Position numbers and translations under genes: made by a program | The notes under the pieces: generated by a model | What the model saw: only the letters and a program-made list of their open reading frames with translations | Databases searched by the model: none | What the model was told of the DNA's origin: nothing | Origin: Arthrinium phaeospermum | Lineage: Eukaryota > Ascomycota > Sordariomycetes > Amphisphaeriales > Apiosporaceae | DNA length: 64,000 nt | Assembly (NCBI GenBank): GCA_006503535.1 | Contig: QYRS01000009.1 | Span: 2,838,564 to 2,902,563 of the forward strand | Direction: 5' to 3' | In this document: positions 48,001 to 60,666 of the stretch, piece by piece | Position numbering within the stretch: the stretch's first letter is position 1 | How the letters are laid out: each line of letters begins with the position of its first letter

Positions 48001-48620
48001 CCGCGACAAGGCTGCTGCTGCAGAGCGGTGCCGACGTTTTCGCGACCGACCCCGTCCATGTTAATGCGTTGTATCAGGCCGTGGGACACGCCGACTACGC
48101 CGTCGCCGAGATGCTGCTCGAGCACGGCGCGTGGCTCGTCGAGGACTGGGCCGAGGTCCGCGACCTGGCGGCCGAGACGGGCGACGACGAGGTGGTCGCC
48201 CTGCTGCGCCAGTACGACATCCGTCACATGTACCGACAGCAGCAACACCAGCGGAAGGGGCTCGAGGTCGGGGCCGTTGCGGGGCTGCGGTCGGCCAAGC
48301 AGGGATCGTCGAGACCGGGCGAGGGCGAGGATAGCGACGAGGGCCGGGGGGCATGTTCCAAGACGGTCGTGCTGACCGCCGTCATCAAGAAGATGGCCGC
48401 GGTGCAGTCCGTGGACGGGAAGTGGAGAGGAAGGAAAGGGGTGGCGGTGACGCTGGCGGCTTTAAACGCGGGAGCGCCTCCATCTATTCTGGGGTACCTG
48501 CGTCTGGCTGTCAACCCGGTCAAGATGTTGATCGACGAGCTGAGCCGGGCGGATTCTCGGGAGGAAAGCAGCGGTATTTTTGACGTCGTTCTTAAGACCG
48601 CTCGTGAGACTAGTAGGTAG
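45025..48620 (+). CDS. Protein kinase fused to AIG2/GGCT-like domain and ankyrin repeats
   Basis: Three exons, 45025-45879, 45955-46155 and 46206-48620, joined in phase 0, give 1,156 residues. Residues about 40-165 form the helical region common before fungal kinases (RDAVIPKISQILVEFGK). The kinase (about 172-445) looks active: loop LGQGRFARV, YARKRIL lysine, IRHKDIKPNNVLV, SDFGTSR, YWAPE and SDIWSLGCVFLEMA. A Pro/Ser-rich linker follows. About 636-800 begins CNIFVYGRLMFPSVLHAI and later has AYTYVWYQDPDRL, the start and closing strand of AIG2/gamma-glutamylcyclotransferase-like folds. Ankyrin-type repeats lie at about 866-1027 (CKVYGTPLQAAVVTGRDDLA, YGTALMAAAYASRKAATRLL), then a C-terminal tail. 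The order kinase, AIG2-like, ankyrin is unusual. It likely phosphorylates a partner recognised by the repeats; the divergent HeLo-pseudokinase neighbour is a candidate. Domain calls are firm except AIG2 (moderate). Confidence 0.88.
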
Positions 48621-48840
48621 ATTTTATATTATACCTGATTAATGAAGAGGTTGGGGTTGGTGGCGAACGAAGTATGGTCTATTTGATACTGGCTTCGGGA
48701 GAGGGCATCTCAGGCTAGGTTTCAATCCTCAGCACAGAGGGCTCAGCCGGTGGATTAAGCCGGCTGTTCCTGTCAATCAGCCCATCAGCTGTCTATCCGT
48801 GGAAGCTGGGCGTATTAAAGGACCAGCTGGTTCTAAGCTT
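48621..48840. other. 3' flank of the kinase gene up to the composition boundary
   Basis: This GC-normal stretch ends at a minisatellite, after which base composition changes sharply. No gene is seen. Confidence 0.5.
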
Positions 48841-48975
48841 TAAGGGCCCTAGGGGCTCTAAGAGCCTGATCTCTAGGGACCCTAGGGCTTTAGGACACCT
48901 GAAATCTAGGGGTCCTAGAGGCCCTAGGAGACCTGAACTTTAGGGACCTTGGGGGCTCTAGCCCTGCGGACTAAG
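48841..48975. repeat. 33-base minisatellite at the GC/AT boundary
   Basis: Diverged tandem units start at 48841, 48874, 48907 and 48941 with lengths 33, 33 and 34 bases and a partial fourth. The consensus is close to TAGGGACCCTAGGGGCTCTA then GGAGACCTGAATC. Units contain short palindromes such as AGGGCCCT and CCCTAGGG. Confidence 0.75.
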
Positions 48976-49690
48976 GGCTTTAAGTTCTTAACCTTTAAGG
49001 TTAATACCGGGGCTGTTATTACCCCTTAAAATAATAAATTTTATTATTTTAAATAAAATAATAATTTTTAATTAAAAAAAGTTTATATAAAACTTTTTAT
49101 TTTTAATAAATATTTATATAAATTAATTAATTATATATATAAATAATATAAAAGATTTAAAATAAATTATAATATAAATTATAATTAAATATTATTTTAT
49201 ATAATAAAAGAGAGTTATTAAATTTTAAAAACTATTTAATTTAAAAATAGAAATTAAAATTTATATAAAATAAATAATTTAAAATTAAATTAATTATTTT
49301 TTATTAAAATTAAAATTAATATTTATTTAATTTATTTATTATACTTTTTAATTTATATTATATATTTAATATAAATTTATTTTATAAACAATATTAATAT
49401 ATTATTAATATTAAAAAGAAAAAGTATATAAAATTTATTATTTTTTATATAATAAATTAAATTAAATAAATATAAATTAATTGTTTTATTAAAAATAAAT
49501 TAATAATAAATTAATAATAATATAATTATTAAAAACTTATTTATTAATTAAAATTAATACGGCTTTTTTTTATATTTATATAGCTTTTATTTTATTTTAT
49601 AAAAATATAATATTTATTATTAAAATTATAAAAAAATTAATTATTATTATTTTAATTTCTTTTTTTTTTTAATTTTAATTAAAAAAAATA

Positions 49691-50249
49691 CCTTTAATTT
49701 ATATAATTTAATAAGTAGGTAATCGGATATAAGGGTATATATTAAGTCGAAGGTTTAAATCTTTTTAAAAGCGTTGTTTTTTAGCCTTTATTACGATAAA
49801 AAATAAGGTCTCTTATTATATTATATCGGATCGATAAAAGCCGGTGGATTAATTCGATTCGTAATTATAATTAATACGTATCGATTAAACGTATTAATAT
49901 TATATAAAAAATTTAAAAAATTAATTATATTATATAATATTAAATTTAAATTTAAAACTTAATATATAATATTTAAATTTAAATTTAATTATTTAACCGA
50001 TTAATTAAAAACTTATTATATTTATTAAAATTTTATTTAATATTATTATTTATATATTTATATTAAATTTAATATAATTTTTTTAATATAATTTTTAACT
50101 AATTAATAAAATATTTACTTTTTTAAATTTATATTTATTTTATAAAATTTATTTATTAAAAACCGATTTAATTTAATTAATCGAATTATATAACGGCCCC
50201 GTCGTAAAATATAGTTTATTTATATCTAAATTAAATTAATAAAAAAAAT
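49691..50249 (+). mobile_element. SINE-like element with tRNA-like head, copy 1
   Basis: About 560 bases aligning with copy 2 over their whole length. The degraded head carries AAGTCGAAGGTTTAAATC, matching a tRNA B box region. The 3' part has ATATAACGGCCCCGTCGTAAAAT and then an A-rich end. It is more AT-shifted than copy 2. Confidence 0.65.
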
Positions 50250-51630
50250 TTAAATTTATATATAAATAAATAATTTATTTTTAATGATTTATTTAAAAAA
50301 TATTTTAATATATATATATAATTAATATAATTAATATAAAATTTAATTAATAATAAAAAATAAATATTAAACCTTTTTTTATTATAATTTTTAATTATAA
50401 TTTTTTTATAATATAAAATTTAAAATAAATTTAAAATTTATAATAATATTATATTTTATTATTAAAAAAAGAATTATTATATTTATTTATATTATATAAA
50501 TTTAAAATTTATTAAATATTTTTTATATTAAATAATAAAGTTTTTAAAATTAATATATATAAATATCGATTTTATATAAATTTTTAAAAAAAACTTTTAA
50601 AAATAAATATAAATTTTTATAATATATATTTTTTTAAATTTATAGTTTTATATATATATTATTATTTATTTAAATTTCTTTTTAATATATATATATATAA
50701 TTAATATAAATAATAAAAAATAAATAAATAATATAAATTAATAATAATTTTATATTAAAATAAATAAATATTTTAAATAATAAAATTAAAAAAAATTAAA
50801 TTTATAACGATAATAAATAATAAATATTAAACTTTTTTTATTATAACTTTTAATTATAATTATTTATTATTTTTACGATATAAAATTTAAAATAAACTTG
50901 AAATTTATAATAATATATTTAATTATTAAAAAAAAGATTATTTATATTATATAAATTTAAAATTTATTAAAAATTATTTATATTAAATAATAAAGTTTTT
51001 AAAATTAACATATATAAATATCGATTTATATAAGTTTTTAAAAATAAATTTTAAAAGTAAATATAAATTCTTATAATATACTTTTTAAAATTTATAATTT
51101 TCTTTTTTATATATATATATATATATATTATTTTTTTAATTTTAATTTTTTTTATATTATTATATATTTATAATATTATTTATATTTTAATATTTATTTA
51201 TATATATTATAATAATTATTAATAATAATAATATATTATATACGTTTATAAAAAATTATTAATAATTTTAATAAAACCCACGCCGTTATATTAATAATTA
51301 AACTTTAATTTTTTAAAAAACTTTATTTCTATAATTATTATATTGTTTTTAATAAATTTAATTTTAAAATATTTAAAACCGTATTTAATAATATATTTTT
51401 TAAATTATTATAATATAACTTTTTATATATAATTTATATATTATATAAAATATACGGCAATAAAAATTATTATCGAAATTATTAAATAATAAAAAATGTA
51501 TTTATATATACGAAACCGAAATAAAGTTTTAAAAATTACGAAGTTTAATAAATTCGATAAAAATCGATATAATAAAATTATAAATTAATTTAATTAATAA
51601 AAAAAATTATTATTAATAAATAAAAAATAC

Positions 51631-52198
51631 TTTTAACTTATATAGCTTAATGAGTAAGTAACTGGATATAAGGGTATATATTAAGTCGAGGGTTTAAATC
51701 CTTTTAAAGGCGCCGTTTTTTAGCCTTTATTACGATAAGAAATGGGGTCTTTTATTGTACTATGCCGAACTAGTAAGAGCCGGCGAACCGATTTAATCCG
51801 TAGTTACGATTAATATATACTAATTAAATATATTAATATTTATATAAGAGATTTATAAAAAATTAATTATATTATACAATACCGGGCTTAAATTTAAGAT
51901 CAGTATATAACGTTTAAATTTAAATCTAATAATTTAACCGGTTAGTTAAAAGCCCGCTATAATTTATATTAAAATTTTATTTAAAATTATTATTTATATA
52001 CCTTATAATAAGCTTAATACGGTTTTCTCGATATAATTTTTAACCGGTTAATAAAATACCTACCCTTTTAAACTTATATTTATCCTATAAAACCTACTTA
52101 TTAAAAACCGACCTAACTTAATTAATCGAATTATATAACGGCCCACGCCGTAAAAATCGGGTCTATTTATATCCGAGTAAAACCGTAATAAAAAAAAT
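51631..52198 (+). mobile_element. SINE-like element with tRNA-like head, copy 2 (best preserved)
   Basis: The head reads TAGCTTAATGAGTAAGTAAC (from 51643), like a tRNA A box and D arm, and AGTCGAGGGTTTAAATCC (B box 51691-51701). The spacing of about 48 bases is normal for RNA polymerase III internal promoters. The body is unrelated to tRNA and ends in ACCGTAATAAAAAAAATAAA. This suggests a tRNA-derived SINE or similar non-autonomous element altered by RIP. Confidence 0.65.
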
Positions 52199-53604
52199 AA
52201 AACAAAAATAAATAAATAAAAAATAAATCGAAAATAATAAATAATTTTCTAATAAATATATTATTATTAATTTATTATTAATCGATTATTATAAAATTAA
52301 TTAATTTATATATTTATTTAATTTAATTTATTATATAAAAAGTAATAAATTTTATATAAGTTTTTTTAATATAAATAATAAATTTATATCCTTTATAAAA
52401 AAGTATATATTATTAAATATATAAATAATTATTTAAATTTTAATATTTATTTATATATTATAACGAATATTAATATTAATAATATTATATTATATATATT
52501 TATAAAAAACGTTTTTAATAATTTTAAAAAAATTATTTTATTAATTAGATATTATAATGTTTTAAAATTAATATATTTTATTAAATTTATTAATCGATTA
52601 AAATTAATTTATTTTAATATTATTAAAACTATTAATAATATAATATTTTAAAAATTGAAATAAAAAATATTTTTATATTTATATTTTTTTTATTTAATAA
52701 AAATAAATATTAAAAAAAGGAATTAAAAATAATAATAATCGATTATTTGGTAATTTCGATAATAAATATCGCGTTTTTATAAAATTAAAAAAAACTATAT
52801 AAATATAAAATAAAAACCCGTATTAATTTTTAATTATTATTTAAAAATTTATTAAAATAAAATAATAAAATAAATAATATCGAAATATTAATAAATAAAA
52901 AATAAAAAAACCGAAATTAATAAATAATTTTTTAATAAATATATTATTATTAATTTATTATAAATTATTTTATATAATTAATTAATTTATATATTTATTT
53001 AATTTAATTTATTATATAAAAATAATAAATTTTATATAAATTTTTAATTAATATAAATAATAAATTAATATTTTCTGTAAAATAATATTTTTAATAATTA
53101 AATATAATATTATTTTTAATTTTAAATATATTTTAAATTTTATATTATAAAAAATAAATAATTATAATAAATAATAATAAAAAAAGGATTTAATATTTTT
53201 TTTATTATAAATAATTTAATTTATTTAATTTTATTATTTAAAATAGTTTATTTTAATATATAATTATTATTTAATTTTATAAGTTTTATTATATTATTTT
53301 TATTATATTATTAAAATAAATTAATATTTAATATTTAAAATTATATTATTATTTTAAAAATCGTTTTAAATTAAAAAGATTATAAAAATAATATAAATAA
53401 ATATTTTAAATAATAAAATTAAAAGATAAAATTTTTAATAATAAAATTAAAAAAATTAAACTTTAAATAATAATAAATAATAAATATTAAATTATTTTTT
53501 ATTATAATTTTTAATTATAATTATTTATTATTTCTTATAATATAAAAATAAAAAAAATTTTAAAATTTATAATAATATTATATTTAATTATTTAAAAAAA
53601 AAAA

Positions 53605-53734
53605 GCTTTTAATTTATATAACTTAATAAGTAAGTAATCGGATATAAAGGTATATATTAAGTTAAAGGTTTAAATTTCTTTAAAGGCGCTGTTTTTTAAT
53701 TTTTATTATAATAAAAAATAGGGTCTTTTATTAT
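53605..53734 (+). mobile_element. SINE-like element copy 3, left part, interrupted by an insertion
   Basis: The head matches copies 1 and 2 (ACTTAATAAGTAAGTAATCG, AAAGGTTTAAAT) through GGGTCTTTTATTAT and then stops abruptly. The match to copy 1 resumes at 60667. Confidence 0.65.
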
Positions 53735-55421
53735 TAGGATTAGAAATTAGTCTAACTAATTTAAATTTATTTAATTTTTAATCGATTAATTTTAATTAAT
53801 AAATTAAATTTAATTAATTTAATTTAATTAATAAAAATTTTAAATTTAATTAATTTAGTTAGTTAATTAAATAAACTTAATTTAGTTTTAATTAATGACT
53901 AAATTAATCGATTAAAATTTATTTTTTATTTATAATAATTAATAAATTTATTTAAAAATAAAGAATTTATTATATAATTTATTTAATAAATTAGAATTAT
54001 TTATATTAAATTTAAAAGTTTCGAATATTTAATAATAATTTTAATGTTAAAAATAAATATAATAATAATACTTTTTAATTAATAATTTTAAATAAAAAGA
54101 TTTATTTAATATAATTCCTATAAAATAAAATATTAATTTTAATATTAATATATTAATTTTAATTATATAATTTTAATATTTTAATATTTTATTTTTATTA
54201 TATTTATTTTATTTTTAAAATTTTAAATTTAATATTTTAATTTTAATATTTTAATTTTAATATTTTAATTTTAATATTTTAATTTTAATAACTTAATATT
54301 AATATTTTAATTTTAATATTATTATTTTAATTTTAAATTTATAATTTCGATAATTTTATTTAATATTTTAATTTTAATATTATAATATTAATATTTTAAT
54401 TTAAGTTTTAATGTTTTAATTTCTTTATTTTAATATTAACATTTTTATTTTAATATTATAATTTAAATATTTTAATTTTAATTTTAATAATTTAATATTT
54501 TAATTTTATTATTTAAATATTAATATTTTAAAATTATTATTTTAATAATAATATTTTAACTTTAATATTTTAGTTTTAATAAGTAAAAAGATTATTTTAA
54601 ATATTTATATTATTTATAATATATTTATTTAAAATTATTTTTTTCTCTTTTTTTATTTATTTCTCCTTACCATTCGGTTAGATTAATTTATTTAAATTTT
54701 TAATTTTCTAACTTTTTAATAATATAATCTATTTAACCGTTTCTAGGTTTAATTTATTCTTAAATTTAATTATAATATTTCTAAATTAGGAAAAAAACCG
54801 TTTAATTCCAGCTATAATAATTAAAATATTTAAATACTTTTTAACTAAATTAGTTAAAATCGGGACTCGATTTTTATTAATTAATTAATATTTTAATGGA
54901 TCGGTTTATTATTTTATTAATAAATATTTAAAAATATAAAATAATAAATAAATAACTTATCTATTATAGTATTAAATTTTCGTTTAAATATTTAATATAT
55001 TTATCGATAGTATTTTAATTTCGATTTCTTTAAAATAATTCGTTATCGAAATCATCGTTTAAATCGTTATTATCGATTAAATTATCGTTATTTAATTTAT
55101 CGATATCGTTATTATCGTTATTATATTAAAAACGATTATATTCTAATTTTAATAAATCGATAATATTATTTTTAATACCTTAATAAAAATATAAAACTAT
55201 ATTATTATTAAAATATACTGTTTTAAATCGTGGATTTAAAATAGTATTAATAATATAAGGTTTATATTTTTTAATCGTGGTATTATTTAAACGACGAGGG
55301 AAATATTTATTTAATTTTTTAATACCCGTTTAAATAGATAAAATTAAATTAGAATATTTTAGGGCTTATTTAATATTATTAGTAAATTTTATTTTTTTAA
55401 AAAAAGAAAAGGATAATAATT

Positions 55422-55948
55422 AAAATAAATATTATATTAGGGTTATTTCTTTTTTTTTAATAAAATCGGTAATAAACCTTTTTAGTTTATTAAATATTTA
55501 ATAAATATAAAATAAATTAATAGGTAAAGTCGGATATTTTTCGCTTTATAATTTAATCGATAGTTTAATAAATATTTTAAATATTTACTTAATTTTAATT
55601 AATAATAACTAATTGGAATTAGTTAAAAATATCGATTTATATTCGGTATTTTTCGTGTTAATATTAATATATAATACGTTTTTAAAATAAATATTATATT
55701 AGGGTTATTTCTTTTTTTTTAATAAAATCGGTAATAAACCTTTTTAGTTTATTAAATATTTAATAAATATAAAATAAATTAATAGGTAAAGTCGGATATT
55801 TTTCGCTTTATAATTTAATCGATAGTTTAATAAATATTTTAAATATTTACTTAATTTTAATTAATAATAACTAATTGGAATTAGTTAAAAATATCGATTT
55901 ATATTCGGTATTTTTCGTGTTAATATTAATATATAATAATACGTTTTT
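55422..55948. repeat. Near-perfect 262-base tandem duplication
   Basis: The segment starting AAAATAAATATTATATTAGG at 55422 repeats from 55684. The only difference noticed is an extra three bases (ATAATAATACG against ATAATACG) near the end of the second copy. Confidence 0.88.
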
Positions 55949-57110
55949 AAAATAAATAATCGATAATATTATTTTAAAAATAAAATTTCAACGTATTAAA
56001 TTATTTAAAAAAATATTAATTAAATTTTTAAATAATAAGGAATTATAATTACTAAGGGGAATTTTTCGTTGATTTATTTTTAATCAATAAGCGTTAATAT
56101 TAATGTTTTAATTAAATAATTTTTTAATTTTAACGTTATATCAAATTAAAATAATAATTCGCCGGACTCGATTTATTAAATTTAAATTTTATATTAGTAA
56201 ATTATAATAAAAATTTAATATTTAAATAAATAATTTACCGATTTAATCGTTTTTATTATTTAAATTTAAATCGTTATTTATATAAAAAAGAGATTTAAAT
56301 TTTTTTTTCGTTAAAATATAACGATTTAATATATTACGTATTATTAAATTAATAATATATACGGTATAGCGAATATCGTTATTAAATACTTTATTCGTTT
56401 TAATTAAATAAAACGATTTAAAGTTATTAATAAACGTATTATTATTCGTTATATTATCGCGAGTAATATTAAATTAATAAAATAATATTAGTATTTATTT
56501 TATTAAAAAGAAGTTAATAAAAAACTTACTAGTAAATATTTTCTATTTTAATTGTATTATACGAGTATATAATATTTTGAAATAATTTAAAAATATTTAA
56601 ACCTATATAATAGTTATAAATTAGTTTAAAACTAATTAATTTAGAAATTAATTTAAAATCGTTATTAATCAACGATAAATTAATTCCTATATAATTAATT
56701 TAATTATTTACCGTCTAAATATTAAATGTTATATTAAAATAATTATTATTCGTAAAATAGTTATTTAATTCGATATTAAATATATTTAAATATTTAATAA
56801 AATCGCGTTCGAGGATGGATCGTATTTTATTTCGATTTATAATAATATTATTAAATATAATATTAGTATTAAATAAAATTAGAAAAAGAATTAATTTACG
56901 GTTTAAAATATATAATTAAATTTTAAAATAAATTAAAATTAATCATATTAAACAATAAATTATTATCGATAATAAAAATTAAAACTTTATTATAAATATT
57001 ATCGTTATTAAATTTAGTAACGATAACAATGCGGGGGCGTTTTCGTAATAATTTAAAGGGGTTATTTTGTTAATTTTTTAATTTAAAAGTTAATAAATTA
57101 ATAAATATAT

Positions 57111-57282
57111 TTAATATTTAGAATTTAAATATTAAAATTAATATTTAGAATTTAAATATTAAAATTAATATTTAGAATTTAAATATTAAAATTAATATTT
57201 AGAATTTAAATATTAAAATTAATATTTAGAATTTAAATATTAAAATTAATATTTAGAATTTAAATATTAAAATTAATATTTA
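57111..57282. repeat. 27-base tandem repeat, six perfect units
   Basis: Unit TTAATATTTAGAATTTAAAT plus ATTAAAA repeats six times from 57111 to 57272, followed by a partial unit. Confidence 0.9.
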
Positions 57283-58228
57283 AAATAAAATAGAGTTAAC
57301 TTATTTTTTTATCGGATTTTTTCTAATATTAAATTATAAATAATTATTAGATACTTTAATTAATAATAACGTTATAAATTCGATGATTAAAATCTAACTA
57401 ATTTAATTTCGGTAAGCTAATTATATCTAAATATATATTATTTAAATATTAATTATATATTTTAATATTAATATATTTAAAAATAAATACTTATATAATA
57501 TATATATTTAATTCAACGATCGTAATTCGATTTAATCGATAATAAAAAACGTTTAAATAAACCATTTTTAATAACGTAAATCGATAAATTATTATCGTTT
57601 AATTTAAAATCTAGTTTATTAAAACGCTCTTTATTTAATAGGGAATTAATCGACGATTCGGTATTAATATTGATATTATCGTCGATTATTTCGTTCGAAT
57701 CGTTATTTTCGGTTTTATCGTTATTAAAAAGATCGATTAAAAGTATATCGGATAAATTATCTAAATAAAACCATTAATAAAAATTTAAATATTTATATAA
57801 ATAAATATTTAAATAAATAAATATATTTAAATATTTATAATAAATATTAAATAAAGGGATATTAAATATTTAAATAAAGGGATATTAAAAATTACTTACC
57901 TTTATTAAACGATTTATAAATATTCCTATTTATAAATTTAACATTAAGTAAAAAGGAATTAAGTTCCGAATCGAAAAAAAATATTTTATTTAAATAACAT
58001 TATTTAAAAATAGATTATTTAATAAAATAAAAAAATAAATATTTAAATAAATAATAAGTAGAAAAATAAAAGTAAAAAGTAATGTTTAAATATATATAAA
58101 TATATTTAAAGGAATAAGTATATATATATATATAAAGAAAGTTTTATAGAATTAAAATTTTAAAAAAAGAGGAATTATAATAATATTTATCTAAAATCAG
58201 AATTTAAAAATAAAATAACGCATTAAAT

Positions 58229-58612
58229 TAAATTTCAATACATTACTAAATTTAAATACTACGGCATTAATTTTTTAAATTAAGATTTAATGCCGCACCT
58301 ATTTTTAAAATTAAATTTAATACATTACTAAATTTAAATACTACGACATTAAATTTTCAAATTAAAATTCAATATATTACTAAATTTAAATACTGCGGCA
58401 TTAAATTTTTAAATTAGAATTTAATACCGCACCCATTTTGAAAATTAAATTTAATATATTACTAAATTTAAATACTACGGCATTAAATTTTTAAATTAGA
58501 ATTTAATACCGCACCTATTTTTAAAATTAAATTTAATATATTACTATATTTAAATACTGCGGCATTAAATTTTTAAATTAAAATTAATACCGCACCTATT
58601 TTTAAAATTAAT
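58229..58612. repeat. About 80-base tandem repeats with an internal hairpin
   Basis: Five units carry ATTACTAAATTTAAATACT followed by a CGGCATTAAATTT and AATTTAATACCGC pair that can fold back. Spacing is about 80 bases, with one shortened unit of about 54. Some CGGC/CCGC bases are retained in otherwise AT-only DNA. Confidence 0.75.
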
Positions 58613-60666
58613 CCATTATACATTAATTAAATTAAATTTATACGTTAATTTATTTTAAATTTAATATTTTATATATTAAATAAATTCCAGTTAAAATAAT
58701 TCTTTTTTTCTATTATAATAATAGTTTATTATATTACTATTATTATTACTATCTTATTAATTATACTTTTAATTATTTAAAAACTTTATTAATTTTTAAA
58801 TAATTACTTACTTATTTATTTAAAAACATTATTTATTTTAAATATATTTTTATTCCCTTTTATTTATTTAACTTTCTAAGTTATTTAAATAAATATTTTA
58901 ACATATCTCTTTTAATTTTTATTACCGTTAATTCGATTAAATTAACCGATTTAATTCCACCACCAGCTCCCTTATACGCTTACGATTTATCGGATTTTAA
59001 TAATAAATCGAATCCGATAATTTACTCTTTAATTAAATTTAAAAATTATAATTCTCGATCGAATTATTATAAATATCCTTTATTAAAAAATATTTAATTA
59101 TTATTCGAACGAAATAATATTAAAACTTTAATAAATATTTCCCTTATTTTATTCTAAAAATAATAAATTAAATATTAATATTTAAATAAAATATAAATCC
59201 TTAATTATATTTAATATTTATTTCCTATTATATAGTATATATAAAAAAGAAGGAAATCTAATTAATTTAATACCTATATATTTAAGTTTAAATTAATTAT
59301 TAAAGAGTAAAGGAAATTATAAATTTATTTATAATTTTTACAATAATTAACTTAAATTATATTATTTATAACTTAAATAAGTATTATATTTAAAAATATA
59401 TAGCCTTATTTAAATATAAATTAATAATTTAATTAATAAATATTATAAAAAAGGAAATAAAAGTTTAAAAAGTGCTTATTTAAACCCTTTATTAAAATGG
59501 ATTTAGGAACATCCATTTTATTTAGATATTTAGTAGAAATTATAGCGTATAGATAATTAAATTTAAATTTAAATTTAAATTTAAATTTAGATAAGGTATT
59601 TAAAATTAAATTTTAAATAAAATATTTAAAATTTAATTCTAAATAAAATATTTAATGTTTAAATTTAAATTAAATTTAAAGTAATAATTTAAAATAAAAT
59701 AAAATTAAAATATAAAAAAAATTAAAATATAAAAATAAAATTAAAATAAAAATAAAATTAAAATATAAAAGTAAAATTAGAATATAGAATTTAAAAGTAT
59801 ATTAATATTTAAATTTTTTTAAAATTATATTTATAATTTGAAAATAAAATAATAATATTTAAAAAGAATTAAATTTAAAATTAAAAATTAAAAAAAATTA
59901 AAAATAAATATTAAATAACATATTAAAAGGAAAATTAAAAGTAAAATATTAAATATAAAATTAAAATATTAGTATTAAAAGTATTAAATTTAAATTATAA
60001 ATATAAATTTAAAAAATATTAATATTAAATTAAAATTTAAAATTAAAATAATATAAGTTTAAATTTAGAATAAATAATAAAAATATTAATATTAAAGTAT
60101 AATTAAAATTAAAATATTAAATTTAAATTTAAAATTAAAAATAATAGAAATAATACTAGATATATTAAATTAAAATAATAAAATAATATTTAAAATTATA
60201 ATATAAAAATAAATAATAAATATAGTTAAAATAAAATATTTAAAATATTACTATTAAATATTAAATTTAAATTTAAATTTAAAATGTTAAAAATAAAAAT
60301 ATTAATATTAAAATATAATTAAAACTAAAATATTTAATTTAAGTTTAAAATAATTATTAAAAATATTAAAATATTTAATTTAAAAAAGGTTAAAATATAA
60401 TTTTAATCTTTTTATATTAATATATTTTTAAAAAATATTATAAAAATTTATTTTAAGTGATTAAAATTAATTAATTAGTCGATTAAAATTTATTTAAATT
60501 ATTTATTAATTAGTTATTAAATTAAATTTATTTAATTAATTTTAATTATTGATTAAATTAATTAAACTAATTTAGTTAATATTATGAATTTAATTAGAAT
60601 AAATTTAACTGATTAAAATTAGTTTTAATCTTAGTTATTATTTAGTTTAAATAATTGCTAACCCTA

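Larger units (their letters stand above)
53735..60666. mobile_element. 6.9-kb hAT-like DNA transposon inserted in SINE-like copy 3, RIP-degraded
   Basis: The left end TAGGATTAGAAATTAG and the reverse complement of the right end TAGGGTTAGCAATTAT are imperfect terminal inverted repeats (20 of the first 25 bases agree). The flanks TTTATTAT (53727-53734) and CTTATTAT (60667-60674) are an 8-base target duplication with one C/T difference, and copy 1 has CTTATTAT at the same place. An 8-base duplication and a TAGGG-type terminus are hAT features. No transposase frame survives. The length suggests further nested or duplicated material inside. Confidence 0.65.

Noticed and set aside
48841..48975. Telomere or subtelomere signal (TAGGG-like units)
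   Set aside because: The period is 33 bases and not TTAGGG; AT-rich repeats continue for 15 kb beyond it, so it is not a chromosome end.
51643..51701. Functional tRNA gene in the AT-rich block
   Set aside because: The A- and B-box-like sequences recur in every copy of a dispersed element, the acceptor stem does not pair, and conserved bases are changed as expected of RIP.
55422..58612. CRISPR-like array
   Set aside because: Tandem repeats have no unique spacers of constant length, and the genome is eukaryotic.
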